A stretch of 33,122 nucleotides of DNA from Nostoc mirabile CHAB5784. Its GTDB lineage: Bacteria; Cyanobacteriota; Cyanobacteriia; Cyanobacteriales; Nostocaceae. Below are positions 14,436 through 24,361 of this stretch, in pieces. The stretch lies in NCBI RefSeq assembly GCF_020829645.1, contig NZ_JAIVFS010000095.1:1-33122 (forward strand). Reading direction: 5' to 3'. Under the pieces are notes generated by a model, which was not told the DNA's origin, ran no database searches, and worked only from the letters and a program-made list of their open reading frames with translations. Made by a program: the position numbers and the translations under genes. Numbering within the stretch: the first letter of the stretch is position 1; every line of letters begins with the position of its first letter.

Positions 14436-15370
14436 TGGCTAAACCATCCTCGAACCGCAATAAAGCCACTTCTGCTACATCCAGTGACGACACGCCACCA
14501 GATGACCAAGACCTTGAAGAAGACCCAGGTTCAGCAACAATTACAGTTACTGCTGTCGAAGTTCCAGAGTTGACAGAGGAAGAACAGCGCGATCGCCTTC
14601 ACCTAGAGCGCCGTGTGGAAAGAGCGTTTTTTGAGGCAGGGAAAGCTTTGATGGAACTGCGCGATCGCAGATTATATCGTTCCACGCACAAAACTTTTGA
14701 AGATTATTGTCGCGATCGCTTTGGTCATAGTCGCCAGAAGTCAAATTATCTGATTGCCGCAGCTGATGTCTACGAGAATTTGACAACAATTTGTTGTCAA
14801 AATTTGCCGCCTGAAGATTTGACAACAAATGGATCACAAATTTTACCCACTAGTGAAGGGCAAGTCCGACCCATTACAAAGCTAGAACCTCAAGAACAGT
14901 GGGAGGTATGGCAACAGGCAGTAGAACTTGCTGGTGGGAAAGTGCCGACTGGTAGAATCGTCAAAGATGTTGTGCAGCGCATCATGGAAAGGACGAAAGT
15001 ACCCAACACCTACCAGTTGGGTGAAGTGTGCCAAATTCTTGCTAAGGATAATCCCGAACTGAGAGGAAAGGGTGGGTGTTGGGCGATTGTTAGCGTAGTG
15101 AATGACTTTAGTTGCACCGTGAGAATGTGGGATGGCGAGTACACAGTTGGGTTGCAGCACCTGAAGTCCTTCAATTACCTGCCTGCGGAGTGTCAGCAGG
15201 TTCAGGAGATTAGCGATCGCATCAGTCGAGTGTATTCAGACTCACTGGAGGAGACAGTCAAAAGTCTGTTGCAGTCATTAGGGAAGGTGAATCGGCCTTA
15301 TCTGACTCCTGTGGAAGAAAAATTATTAAGTGTTTTGGAGTCTGAATACGGGGGTAAGATACTGCCCTAA
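14435..15370 (+). CDS. ParB-like / HTH plasmid protein
   Basis: This 311-residue protein has an acidic, disordered N-terminus (residues 1-50, SDDTPPDDQDLEEDP). A helical region follows (55-115: RRVERAFFEAGKALMELRD, TFEDYCRDRFGHSRQKSNYLIAAADVY), typical of phage/plasmid DNA-binding proteins that act like ParB or KorB relatives. Next come a short repeated linker (NLTTICCQ, DLTTNGSQ), the conserved QVRPITKLEPQEQWEVWQQAVE helix and GGKVPTGRIVKDVVQRI. The C-terminal 100 residues form a beta-containing domain with RMWDGEYTVGLQHL. The ParB nuclease-like GxxR box is not seen, so this is not a canonical ParB. It runs opposite to the replicase block. The linker DNA holds three TTTGACAACAA half-sites. 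A partition or plasmid-control role is inferred. Confidence 0.68.
   Translation: MAKPSSNRNKATSATSSDDTPPDDQDLEEDPGSATITVTAVEVPELTEEEQRDRLHLERRVERAFFEAGKALMELRDRRLYRSTHKTFEDYCRDRFGHSRQKSNYLIAAADVYENLTTICCQNLPPEDLTTNGSQILPTSEGQVRPITKLEPQEQWEVWQQAVELAGGKVPTGRIVKDVVQRIMERTKVPNTYQLGEVCQILAKDNPELRGKGGCWAIVSVVNDFSCTVRMWDGEYTVGLQHLKSFNYLPAECQQVQEISDRISRVYSDSLEETVKSLLQSLGKVNRPYLTPVEEKLLSVLESEYGGKILP
14779..14828. promoter_or_regulatory. Three TTTGACAACAA half-sites inside the ParB-like gene
   Basis: TTTGACAACAA (14779-14789), one T, then its exact reverse complement TTGTTGTCAAA (14791-14801) form a 23-bp near-perfect palindrome. A third identical copy, TTTGACAACAA, lies at 14818-14828. The same DNA encodes the repeated linker NLTT/DLTT, so a coding repeat expansion may explain two of the copies, but not the palindrome. 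A centromere-like or autoregulatory site is possible. Confidence 0.4.
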
Positions 15371-15688
15371 GCAACTTTGGCAAATTGGCATCTAATGTCT
15401 TTGGGTCGCAGTTTCAATAGAGATATCACCACAACGGGACAGTCAAGAAGTTGTACGAGGGATAGGGCAAAACTTTCCGCTTCTGGTGTCCCGTGCTATG
15501 CCAGTTGTCAAATGAGTGCTGTAGAACTGCTCTACATAATTTATACAGCGCTTGTAAGTGAACGCCATCACTCTGCAACTGGCTAGAAATGAACAAAACC
15601 AAATAGGATTTCAGAAGATGAAAAATCTAGATAGCTGGATTGCTGTATAGTTTGAGGTGTACCAGATTATCCTCTCAAGAGTTGCTCT
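15371..15688 (+). other. Non-coding region upstream of the hybrid kinase
   Basis: No convincing gene was found in these 318 bases; an open frame from 15377 has an arginine/serine-rich, non-protein-like translation. ACGGGACA (15434-15441) pairs with TGTCCCGT (15487-15494) across about 45 bases, suggesting a structured RNA or long hairpin. TACAGCGCTTGTA (15544-15556) is a near-palindrome. TATAGT at 15646-15651 could be the -10 element of the kinase promoter, but no good -35 is present. Confidence 0.4.
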
Positions 15689-18600
15689 ATGATTGCTCCA
15701 CCTGGTATTGCCATCCAAAACAAGATATATGAAAGTTCTAATTCTCTAGTGTATCGGGGCATCAGAGACGATGGAGTAGCGCTCATCGTAAAAATGTTAA
15801 AGCTTGATTATCCCTCACCTCAAGAACTAACCCGCTACAGACAGGAATATAAAATTACTCGCTCTCTAAATCTGGAAGGAGTTGTCAAGGCATACAGCCA
15901 GGAGGACTATCAACGGACTCTGGTGATTCTCTTAGAAGATTTTGGGGGAGAGTCTTTAGAGCAATGGATGCACAAGCGCCCAGATATTTTCTGCCCCATG
16001 CCTTTATCCACTTTTCTTGGTCTTGCGATCGCTAGTTGCGACATTCTGGGCAGAATCCATGCAGCCAATGTCATTCATAAAGATATCAACCCAGGAAACA
16101 TAGTCTTTAATCTGGATACTGGCGTTGTCAAAATTATTGACTTTGGGATTGCAACCCAATTTAACCGCACGAATCCGACGTTCAAAAGTCCCCATGTGTT
16201 AGAAGGCACGCTTGCCTATCTGTCGCCAGAGCAAACCGGGCGGATGAACCGGATGCTCGACTATCGCACCGATTTCTACTCGCTGGGCGTAACCTTCTAC
16301 GAACTGTTAACTGGACAGCTACCGTTCCCTACTCAAGACATCCTGGAGCTAGTTCATTGCCATATTGCCAAACCGCCGATTCCTGTGCATGAATTGAACG
16401 CCACGATTCCCAAACCCATTTCAGGCATAATTTTGAAGTTGATGGCGAAAAATGCGGAGGATCGCTATCAAAGTGCCTGGGGCATCAAAGCGGATCTAGA
16501 ACGCTGCGCCGGGCAACTGGCAGAAATGGGTCAGATCAACGCCATGTCGTTGGGACTGCAAGATGTTTCAGAGCAGTTTTGCATTCCTCAGAAACTGTAT
16601 GGACGAGAAGCGGAGACTAAAGCATTATTGGCGGCGTTTGACAGAGTGGCAGGAACAGGGAATGTTGGCGAAGCCCAGCGACCAGAGGAAAGCATAGGAA
16701 ATTCTCAATTCAAAGTCGAAATGATGCTGGTTTCTGGCTATGCGGGAATTGGCAAATCAGCATTGGTGCAGGAACTCTACAAATCCATCACAGCAAAGCG
16801 CGGCTATTTTATCTCTGGTAAATTTGACCAATTAGGGCGTAATATTCCTTACAGCGCCATTGTGGATGCCCTGCAAAAGTTGGTGCAGCAACTTCTCTTA
16901 GAACCGGATGAGCAAGTGCAACAGTGGCGAGATCGTCTGCTCTCAGCTTTAGGAAGCAATGGGCAAATCATCATTGATGTCATTCCGGAAGTTGAATTAA
17001 TTATTGGCAAACAGCCACCCGTACCCGAAGTTGGAGCAACGGAAGCTCAAAATCGCTTTAATCGAATCTTTCAAAATTTTGTGCGGGTGTTTTGTTCAAA
17101 AGAACATCCACTGGTCATCTTCTTAGACGATTTACAATGGTTCGACTCCGCAACGCTGAAGTTAATCGAGTTAATATTACTCGATGAGCAAACCCAATAT
17201 CTGTTTTTGATCGGAGCCTATCGAGATAATGAAGTGACCTCAACGCATCCGTTGGTTTTGACGCTAGAGAGCCTGCGAAAACAGGGAGCAATACTTCAGG
17301 AAATCATTCTGACCCCCTTAACATTGGAATCGTTGAGTCAATTGGTAGCTGAGACATTACATCACAATCCTGAAACTGTTCGTTCCCTAGCCCAAGCTGT
17401 GTCACGTAAAACCGAGGGCAACCCGTTCTTTGTTGGTGAATTTTTGAAACTGCTGTATGGCGAAAATCTGTTAGTCTTTGATACACAACGGTTGAGCTGG
17501 CAATGGAACCTGGCTGAGATTGAAGCTCAAGATTTTACTGACAATGTGGTGGAGTTGCTGCTGCGTCAGTTGCAGAAATTACCGGAAGCAACACAGCAAA
17601 TTCTCTGTCTGTCCGCTTGTATTGGAGCTGAATTTGATTTAAAGACGTTAGCGATCGTTTGCGAAAAATCATGTAAAGCGATTTCCCAGGATTTACTAGC
17701 AGCAGTACAAGCTGGATTAATTCAACCCTTGTCTGACTTGGACGAAGACTTGCTAGTTCAAGAGTATAAGTTTTCGCACGATCGCGTCCAGCAAGCTGCT
17801 TATGCTTTGATTAATGAGCCGCAAAAACAAGTTGTTCATCTCCAAATCGGTCGCAATTTACTCGAAAAAACTTCACCAGAGCGACTATCCAATCGGCTAT
17901 TTGAAGTTGTGGATCATCTCAATCAGGGAATTAAGCTTGTCACCGCTCGAGTAGAACGAAATGAAATTGCCAAATTGAATTTAATGGCAGGTCAGAAAGC
18001 AAAAGGTGCAACGGCTTATGAAGCAGCTCTTCAGTATTTCAATATAGGACTGAAACTCCTAGATACAGACAGTTGGGTCAGTGAGTATGACCTTACCTTA
18101 GCGCTGTACTCAGAAGCAGCAGAAGCGGCGTATCTCCAGGGTTGCTTTGATGAGATGGAACAGTTGGTAGAAGTGGTACTCGCTCGTGCCAAAACAGTGG
18201 TTGACAAAGTGCAGGCTTACGATAGCAGAATTCAAGGATATTTGTCACAGGGCAACCTGAAAGAAGCACTCAAAATTGGCTTGGAAGTGTTGAAGCTCCT
18301 GGGAGTAATCTTACCAGAAAATCCAAGTGAGTTAGATGTTCGAGGCGGATTGGAGGAAACGGCTGCACGATTGGCTGAACGAGAAATTGAAGACTTGGTT
18401 AATTTACCAGAGATGACTGCACCAGAACCGCTAGCAGCAATGTCAATCCTAGCGAATATAGGGGCTGCTGCATTCATAGTATCACCAGCACTGGTGATAC
18501 TGATTACTTGCAAAACGGTCAATTTATCAATCAACTACGGTAATGCTATCTGGTCACCACTGTATTATGCTTGCTATGGGTTTGTTCTATGTGGAGTTGT

Positions 18601-21600
18601 TCAAGACATTGAACTCGGCTATAAATTTGGTCAATTGGCTCTTAGCTTGGCAGAACGATTGAATACCAAAAAAGGCAAGGCTAAAGCATTAGATTTATTT
18701 AGTGACCATGTTATGCAATGGAAAGTACATCTTAAGGAGACGATACCACTGCTGGTTGAGGCTTATCAGGAAGGAGTGGAAACCGGAGACTTTGAAACCG
18801 CTGGTTATGCTGCATATGACGTGTGTTACAACTCGTTTTTCGTCGGTGAGGAACTCGCCCAACTGGAACAGAAAACGGCAACATACAGCAAAGCGGTTGA
18901 TCGAATCAGACGGGAAAGCCCCTCGACTTGGATTGCAATAGTGTGGCAGACCATTCTTAATTTGTTAGATAGGTCTCTTAATCCCAGTCGCTTAGTTGGT
19001 CGGGTGTATAATGAAGAGCAGGCATTACCACACGCCCTTGCAGTTAAAGATGGAACTGCAATTCAAATGCTGTACCTGCACAAAGTTATACTGTGTTATC
19101 TATTTGAAGAATATCATCAAGCTGTACAGACTGCTATTTTGGCAAGGCAACATTTTGAAGAGGTGACAGCAATAACGGTTCTACCTATATTCTGTTTCTA
19201 TCATTCTTTGGCGCTTTTGAGCCTATCGCCTGATGCTTCAAACTCTGAAAAAACAGCTTGGCTAAGTTGTGTTAGCTCCAACCAAGGAAAGATGCGGAAA
19301 TGGGCAGAACACGCCCCGATGAATTATTTACATAAATTTTATCTAGTCGAGGCAGAGAAAGCGCGAGTCTTAGGGCAATTTCTTGAGGCTGAAGAGTTTT
19401 ATGAACGGGCGATCGCAGGTGCTGCTGAAAATGAGTATATCCAGGAAGAAGCATTAGCTTATGAATTAGCGGCTAAACATTATCTGGTGCGAGGTCGGTC
19501 AAAAATTGCTCAAACCTATATGAAAGAGGCGCACTATTGCTACGATCGCTGGGGCGCAACCGCTAAAGTTAAAGACTTAGAAAAACGCTATCCACAGTTC
19601 TTTTCTCAGTCGTCTAGAACCGCTTCCACATCAATTCCTATTACTGCTGAAACTATCCCTAATCCCTTCCATACCGCTTTCGATTTAGCAGCAGTGATGA
19701 AAGCTTCACAGGCGATTTCTCGTGAAATTGAACTGAAGCAACTGCTGCGATCACTGATGCAAACTTTAATTGAGAATGCTGGCGCACAAACCGGATATCT
19801 GATTTTAGAAAACTCAGGAGAATGGTCGATTGAAGCGGCTTGTGAACTCAATGCCAATGAGAATGCTTGTGCGACTCAGGTGTTACAGTCTATTCCAATT
19901 GCCGATCAATTGCCAGAATCAATCATTCAATATGTGATTCGGACTCTGAAGCCTGTCACCTTAAATGATGCGACTCGTGAAGGTGCTTTTATTAATGAGC
20001 CATACATTCAACAGAACCAGCCTCAATCTATTTTCTGTTTGCCGCTGCTGAATCAAGCCAAGCTGGTCGGTGTATTGTATTTAGAAAATCGGTTAGCAAC
20101 TGGAGTATTTACACCAGAGCGATCGCAAGTCTTGCAGCTATTATCGACTCAAGCAGCGATCGCCATCGAAAATGCCAACCTTTGCTCAGAACTGCGGGCT
20201 AAGGAAAGCAAGATCACCCAGTTCCTTGAAGCGATTCCGGTGGGAATTGCGATCGTGGATGCGACGGGTTGCCCTTACTATGCCAACCAATGCGGCAATC
20301 AACTCCTGGGCAAAGAAACTGATACTTCCATAGCATCGGAGCAGATCTCAGAGGCTTATCAGCTTTATGTAGCGGGAACGGATCAAATCTATCCAGCGGA
20401 GAGCTTGCCTGCTGTGCGGGCATTAAGGGGCGAACGCATTAGGACTGAAGATATAGAAATTCGTCGAGATCATGTCACAATTCTAATTGAGGCACGGGGA
20501 ACACCAGTTTTTGATCAACAGGGCAATATCACTTATGCGATCGCTACCTTTCAGGACATTACAGAGCGCAAACAAGCCGAGAAACTCCTAGCCGACTACA
20601 ACTGCACTTTAGAGCAACAGGTCGCAGAACGAACTGCTGCGTTACGACAAAGTGAGGCCAATTACCGCAACCTGCTACAAACCGCGAATTCAGTCATCAT
20701 TCGCTATGATCCGCAAGGACGGATTCATTACATCAACGATTATGGGGTAAGACTTCTTGGTTATGAAGAACACGAGATTTTAGGGCGAACCGTATTTGAA
20801 ACCATCATTCCAGAAGCCGAACTTTCTGGACGCGATATGAGACCCTTTGTCCACAATTTGCTTCGCGATCCTCAATCGTACCCGCAAGGTGAGGGTGAAA
20901 ACCTGTGTCGAGACGGTCGGCGAGTTTGGATGGTCTGGTCGAATCAAGCCATCTTCAATGACCAGGGAGAGGTCGTTGAAATCTTATCGGTGGGCAATGA
21001 CATTACCCAGCGCAAACAAGCAGAAGAGGCATTACAACGCAGTGAAGCCAAGTTCCGAGCTATCTTTGAAAACTCGCAGGTCGGCATCTACCGGTCCCGC
21101 CTCTCGGATAGATTACTTCTCGATGCCAATCAACGCTTTGCCAATCTGTATGGCTTTGACTCACCAGAGGAGATCATTGGGATTGAACACACCGCAGGCT
21201 ACTATGTCAATCCCAGCGATCGCCAACAATTCCTTGAGTTGCTGAAGCGGGATGGGGAAGTGCGAAACTTTGAAGCCCAGATGCGGAAACGAGATGGGAC
21301 ATTGTTTTGGGTACTTTTCTCTTCTTATCTGAATGCAGCCGATGGATACATCGAAGGTGTGATTGCAGATATTAGCGATCGCAAACAGGCAGAAGCCGCT
21401 CTACAAATAAGTGAAGAACGACTACGCTTGGCATTAACCGCTTCAAATCAAGGACTCTACGATCTCAATATCAAAACTGAAGAAGTCGTGATTAACCCAG
21501 AATACGCTTTAATGCTGGGCTACGATCCAGCAACATTTCATGTAACCAAATCTAGGTGGATTGAGAGTTTGCATCCTGACGATAGAGAATCAGTGCTTGC

Positions 21601-22762
21601 AGTTTACCATGCTTGTATTACTGGAGAAGTCCCCAGCTATCAAGCAGAGTATCGCCATCGTACCCAGGATGGTCAGTGGAAATGGATTCTTGCTGTCGGC
21701 AAAATTGTTACCTGGAATGAATTCGGTGAACCCATCCGAGCGTTGGGAGTTGTTACGGATATCGACGATCGCAAACAAGCAGAGGAAGCCCTACAAGCCT
21801 CAGAGTCAAAGCTACGGGCTCTAATTGAGGCAATTCCCGATCCATTATTTGTACTGACTGCTGAAGGGCGATTCCTTGAAATGATCGTACAGGAACCAAA
21901 TCTGCTATGGCAACCCTATGAGGAGATGATTGGTAAAACCATGCATCAACTTGGAAGGGAACAAGCCGATGAATTTCTAAGTTATATTCAGCAGGTGCTG
22001 AGAACCCAACAAATCCTCACAGTCGAGTATAGTGCGTTTCTAAATGGACGAGAAGCCTGGTTTTCGGCTCGCATTGCCCCGATTCAGCACGAACAGGTCA
22101 TTTGGATAGCGCGAGATATTACGCTGCAAAAGCGAGCAGAAGCAGCCTCGATTTTGGAAGAACGTAACCGCATGGCACGCGAGATTCACGACACACTCGC
22201 TCAGGCGTTTACAGGCATTCTAGCTCAGGTAGGAGCGGCAAATCAGGTGCTAACGGATGATGTAGAAGCAGCTCAGGCACACCTGGATCTGATCAAAGAA
22301 TTGGCACGAACTGGACTGACTGAAGCCCGGCGATCGGTAGTAGCGCTCCGTCCTCAGCTTTTGGAGGAAGGCAGTTTACAGAGCGCTCTACATCGTCTCG
22401 TCGCTCAAATCAGGGCTGCTGCAACTGACACCACCTTATATTATGAGATTGAGGGTGCAGTGTATTCTCTACCCACTGAAGTCGAGAATAACCTACTACG
22501 GATTGGGCAGGAAGCATTAACCAATGCGATCAGACACGCCAATGCTGACGAAATCCGAGTAGAACTAGTCTACGATCGCGATCGATTCTGCTTGCGCGTG
22601 AAAGACAATGGACAGGGCTTTGGAGTTGGCAGTATTCCAGCCTCTGAGGGATTTGGCTTACTCGGCATGAGCGAGCGAGCAGAGCGCATCGGCGCACAAC
22701 TCACGATTAGGAGTCAACCCGGACAAGGAACAGAGATGATTGTCACCGTCAATTGGGAGTAG
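15689..22762 (+). CDS. Giant hybrid Ser/Thr kinase - AAA ATPase - GAF - PAS - histidine kinase
   Basis: This is a 2357-residue multidomain sensor. An N-terminal Hanks-type kinase (residues 1-270) has K35, the catalytic loop H130-K131-D132 with N137 and D151-F152-G153; its glycine loop is degenerate. An AAA/STAND-type ATPase follows, with Walker A GYAGIGKS near 350 and Walker B LVIFLDDLQW near 480. A long helical TPR-like region runs to about 1310. A GAF domain occupies about 1330-1505 and five PAS units start near 1506, 1654, 1784, 1908 and 2037. Last come a HisKA_3 dimerisation helix with phosphoacceptor H2167 (REIHDTLAQ) and a HATPase domain (N-box LTNAIRHA, G-box DNGQGFG). No membrane segments were seen, so it should be cytosolic. 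Such proteins are widespread in filamentous cyanobacteria. The 3' neighbour, 8 bp away, is a NarL-type response regulator, its probable partner. Confidence 0.95.
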   Translation: MIAPPGIAIQNKIYESSNSLVYRGIRDDGVALIVKMLKLDYPSPQELTRYRQEYKITRSLNLEGVVKAYSQEDYQRTLVILLEDFGGESLEQWMHKRPDIFCPMPLSTFLGLAIASCDILGRIHAANVIHKDINPGNIVFNLDTGVVKIIDFGIATQFNRTNPTFKSPHVLEGTLAYLSPEQTGRMNRMLDYRTDFYSLGVTFYELLTGQLPFPTQDILELVHCHIAKPPIPVHELNATIPKPISGIILKLMAKNAEDRYQSAWGIKADLERCAGQLAEMGQINAMSLGLQDVSEQFCIPQKLYGREAETKALLAAFDRVAGTGNVGEAQRPEESIGNSQFKVEMMLVSGYAGIGKSALVQELYKSITAKRGYFISGKFDQLGRNIPYSAIVDALQKLVQQLLLEPDEQVQQWRDRLLSALGSNGQIIIDVIPEVELIIGKQPPVPEVGATEAQNRFNRIFQNFVRVFCSKEHPLVIFLDDLQWFDSATLKLIELILLDEQTQYLFLIGAYRDNEVTSTHPLVLTLESLRKQGAILQEIILTPLTLESLSQLVAETLHHNPETVRSLAQAVSRKTEGNPFFVGEFLKLLYGENLLVFDTQRLSWQWNLAEIEAQDFTDNVVELLLRQLQKLPEATQQILCLSACIGAEFDLKTLAIVCEKSCKAISQDLLAAVQAGLIQPLSDLDEDLLVQEYKFSHDRVQQAAYALINEPQKQVVHLQIGRNLLEKTSPERLSNRLFEVVDHLNQGIKLVTARVERNEIAKLNLMAGQKAKGATAYEAALQYFNIGLKLLDTDSWVSEYDLTLALYSEAAEAAYLQGCFDEMEQLVEVVLARAKTVVDKVQAYDSRIQGYLSQGNLKEALKIGLEVLKLLGVILPENPSELDVRGGLEETAARLAEREIEDLVNLPEMTAPEPLAAMSILANIGAAAFIVSPALVILITCKTVNLSINYGNAIWSPLYYACYGFVLCGVVQDIELGYKFGQLALSLAERLNTKKGKAKALDLFSDHVMQWKVHLKETIPLLVEAYQEGVETGDFETAGYAAYDVCYNSFFVGEELAQLEQKTATYSKAVDRIRRESPSTWIAIVWQTILNLLDRSLNPSRLVGRVYNEEQALPHALAVKDGTAIQMLYLHKVILCYLFEEYHQAVQTAILARQHFEEVTAITVLPIFCFYHSLALLSLSPDASNSEKTAWLSCVSSNQGKMRKWAEHAPMNYLHKFYLVEAEKARVLGQFLEAEEFYERAIAGAAENEYIQEEALAYELAAKHYLVRGRSKIAQTYMKEAHYCYDRWGATAKVKDLEKRYPQFFSQSSRTASTSIPITAETIPNPFHTAFDLAAVMKASQAISREIELKQLLRSLMQTLIENAGAQTGYLILENSGEWSIEAACELNANENACATQVLQSIPIADQLPESIIQYVIRTLKPVTLNDATREGAFINEPYIQQNQPQSIFCLPLLNQAKLVGVLYLENRLATGVFTPERSQVLQLLSTQAAIAIENANLCSELRAKESKITQFLEAIPVGIAIVDATGCPYYANQCGNQLLGKETDTSIASEQISEAYQLYVAGTDQIYPAESLPAVRALRGERIRTEDIEIRRDHVTILIEARGTPVFDQQGNITYAIATFQDITERKQAEKLLADYNCTLEQQVAERTAALRQSEANYRNLLQTANSVIIRYDPQGRIHYINDYGVRLLGYEEHEILGRTVFETIIPEAELSGRDMRPFVHNLLRDPQSYPQGEGENLCRDGRRVWMVWSNQAIFNDQGEVVEILSVGNDITQRKQAEEALQRSEAKFRAIFENSQVGIYRSRLSDRLLLDANQRFANLYGFDSPEEIIGIEHTAGYYVNPSDRQQFLELLKRDGEVRNFEAQMRKRDGTLFWVLFSSYLNAADGYIEGVIADISDRKQAEAALQISEERLRLALTASNQGLYDLNIKTEEVVINPEYALMLGYDPATFHVTKSRWIESLHPDDRESVLAVYHACITGEVPSYQAEYRHRTQDGQWKWILAVGKIVTWNEFGEPIRALGVVTDIDDRKQAEEALQASESKLRALIEAIPDPLFVLTAEGRFLEMIVQEPNLLWQPYEEMIGKTMHQLGREQADEFLSYIQQVLRTQQILTVEYSAFLNGREAWFSARIAPIQHEQVIWIARDITLQKRAEAASILEERNRMAREIHDTLAQAFTGILAQVGAANQVLTDDVEAAQAHLDLIKELARTGLTEARRSVVALRPQLLEEGSLQSALHRLVAQIRAAATDTTLYYEIEGAVYSLPTEVENNLLRIGQEALTNAIRHANADEIRVELVYDRDRFCLRVKDNGQGFGVGSIPASEGFGLLGMSERAERIGAQLTIRSQPGQGTEMIVTVNWE

Positions 22763-22769
22763 CGTCACG

Positions 22770-23399
22770 ATGAGCCAAGCCATAACCATTCGGGTTCTGA
22801 TTGCAGACGATCATGCCATTTTTCGGCAAGGTTTAGCCACGATTATTAACCGTGACCCAGAGATGCAGGTGATTGCCCAAGCTGAAAATGGTGAACAGGC
22901 GATCGCCTTATTTCGGGAACACCAACCAGATGTAACGCTAATGGATCTGCGAATGCCTGAAGTGGAAGGAGTTACCGCCATTGGTGCAATTTGTGCGATC
23001 GTTAAATCTGCTCGGATTATTGTACTGACCACGTATGATAGTGACGAAGATATTTACCGGGGATTGCAGGCAGGCGCAAAAGGATACCTGTTGAAAGAAA
23101 CTGAACCGGACGAGCTTCTGAATGCCATTCGTACCGTTCATCGGGGTCAGAAGTACATTCCGCCCGATGTGGGAGCAAAGTTAGTTCAACGTCTCAGCAA
23201 TCCAGAACTGAGTGAAAGAGAACTAGAAGTACTCCGCTCACTGGCGCAGGGGATGAGTAATGCTGATATTGCGACTGCTTTGAGTATTGGTGAAGGCACG
23301 GTTAAATCTCATGTCAATCGGATTTTGAATAAGTTAGATGTCAGCGATCGTACTCAAGCTGTGATTGTTGCCGTTAAACGCGGCATTGTAAGTTTGTAG
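22770..23399 (+). CDS. NarL/FixJ-family response regulator
   Basis: This 209-residue protein has a receiver domain with acidic pair D13-D14, phosphoacceptor D59 (VTLMDLRMP), the conserved threonine in IVLTTYDSD and lysine in GYLLKE. A C-terminal LuxR-type HTH follows (LSERELEVLRSLAQGMSNAD, then GEGTVKSHVNRILNKLDVSD). The ATG at 22770 is chosen because the receiver begins directly after it and GGAG lies 10 bp upstream; a longer in-frame start at 22740 overlaps the kinase gene. HisKA_3 kinases pair with NarL-type regulators, and the kinase stop is 8 bp upstream, so this is almost certainly the cognate output of the hybrid kinase. No target promoter can be named. Confidence 0.95.
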   Translation: MSQAITIRVLIADDHAIFRQGLATIINRDPEMQVIAQAENGEQAIALFREHQPDVTLMDLRMPEVEGVTAIGAICAIVKSARIIVLTTYDSDEDIYRGLQAGAKGYLLKETEPDELLNAIRTVHRGQKYIPPDVGAKLVQRLSNPELSERELEVLRSLAQGMSNADIATALSIGEGTVKSHVNRILNKLDVSDRTQAVIVAVKRGIVSL

Positions 23400-23601
23400 G
23401 ATGTGCTTTCGATCAGATTCGGATTCTAACTTAAGTTATAGCTAGCCTTCTATCTTAAGAAGGAGCGGCTGCTCCATCAAATTACAGCCTAAAAATGTTA
23501 ACTCATTGTAGACGACAACTAAAAGCCAATTGCTTATATTGAATTCATGTGGATTGAGCAAGTGAATCGCAAGGTTCCATGCTTGATACAGATGTAGAAA
23601 G

Positions 23602-24159
23602 ATGATCGACGACCATAGTTCCAGTTCTTTAGTTGTGCCAGCTTCAACCCAAGATCACAGTCAAGGTGTGCTAAGTGCCGCCGTGGTATTAGTGATGTAT
23701 GGGGATTATCAATGTCCTAGAAGTGCAGCCGTTTACAAGCTGATTAAAATCATTCGGCAAGAGCTTACGGTTTCTTTTGGAGAGGATTATTTATGTTTTA
23801 TCTTCCGCCATTTTCCACAGATCCAGATTCATCCCCAGGCACAACGGGCAGCCCAAGTCGCCGAAGCCGCCGCCGCCCAAGGAAAGTTTTGGTTAATGAG
23901 CGATACTTTATTTGACCATCAACAAAGGTTGGAGAACGGTTATCTTGTCGAGTACGCCAATGATTTAGGGCTTGACATTCCTCAATTTCTCAAAGAGTTG
24001 TCTAAACAAGTGCATGTCGATCGCATCAATGAAGATATCGAAGGCGGAATACAGAGTGGAGTGACGACTACCCCAGCTCTGTTTATCAATGAAATTCGGT
24101 ATACCGGGCACTGGAACACGACGGAGTTGATGGCAGCCATGATTGCTGCAAGTCATTAA
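23602..24159 (+). CDS. DsbA-family thioredoxin-fold protein with a single active-site cysteine
   Basis: This 185-residue protein has the thioredoxin fold with a DsbA-type helical insertion: first strand VLVMYGDYQCPRSAAV, the FIFRHFPQIQIHPQAQRAAQ segment, KFWLMSDTLFDHQQRLENGY, and the cis-proline loop GVTTTPALFIN before the last strand. The active site is C38-P-R-S41 instead of CxxC, so it cannot form the usual intramolecular disulfide. Monothiol versions are known in this subgroup, which may act with glutathione-like thiols or as a peroxidase-like protein. No signal peptide is visible, so it should be cytosolic. No clear ribosome-binding site precedes the ATG. It is the first gene of the plus-strand stress-enzyme island. 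Confidence 0.85.
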   Translation: MIDDHSSSSLVVPASTQDHSQGVLSAAVVLVMYGDYQCPRSAAVYKLIKIIRQELTVSFGEDYLCFIFRHFPQIQIHPQAQRAAQVAEAAAAQGKFWLMSDTLFDHQQRLENGYLVEYANDLGLDIPQFLKELSKQVHVDRINEDIEGGIQSGVTTTPALFINEIRYTGHWNTTELMAAMIAASH

Positions 24160-24361
24160 GTTCCCCGATCTTTGCTCCCAATTCATATCTGACTTGTCTG
24201 TAAGTGCTGTAAGCTATCTAATTTCGATGGCTAGATTTTGCCTGTTTCACTGAATAAAATTGCCGCTTTTTGAACCATGACAACAGTTACCATGCCAACA
24301 ACTGAATTCCTGCGTATTGATTTAGTCAATTACAAATCAGTATTTCATTGAGGATAATTCT

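Noticed and set aside
15377..15586. 69-codon plus-strand frame before the kinase
   Set aside because: Arg/Ser/Thr-rich translation without family character; the region has long-range inverted repeats and is more likely non-coding.
23462..23475. GGAGC-GGCT-GCTCC hairpin after the response regulator as a terminator
   Set aside because: Only a 5-bp stem and no following T run, so I do not call it a terminator.
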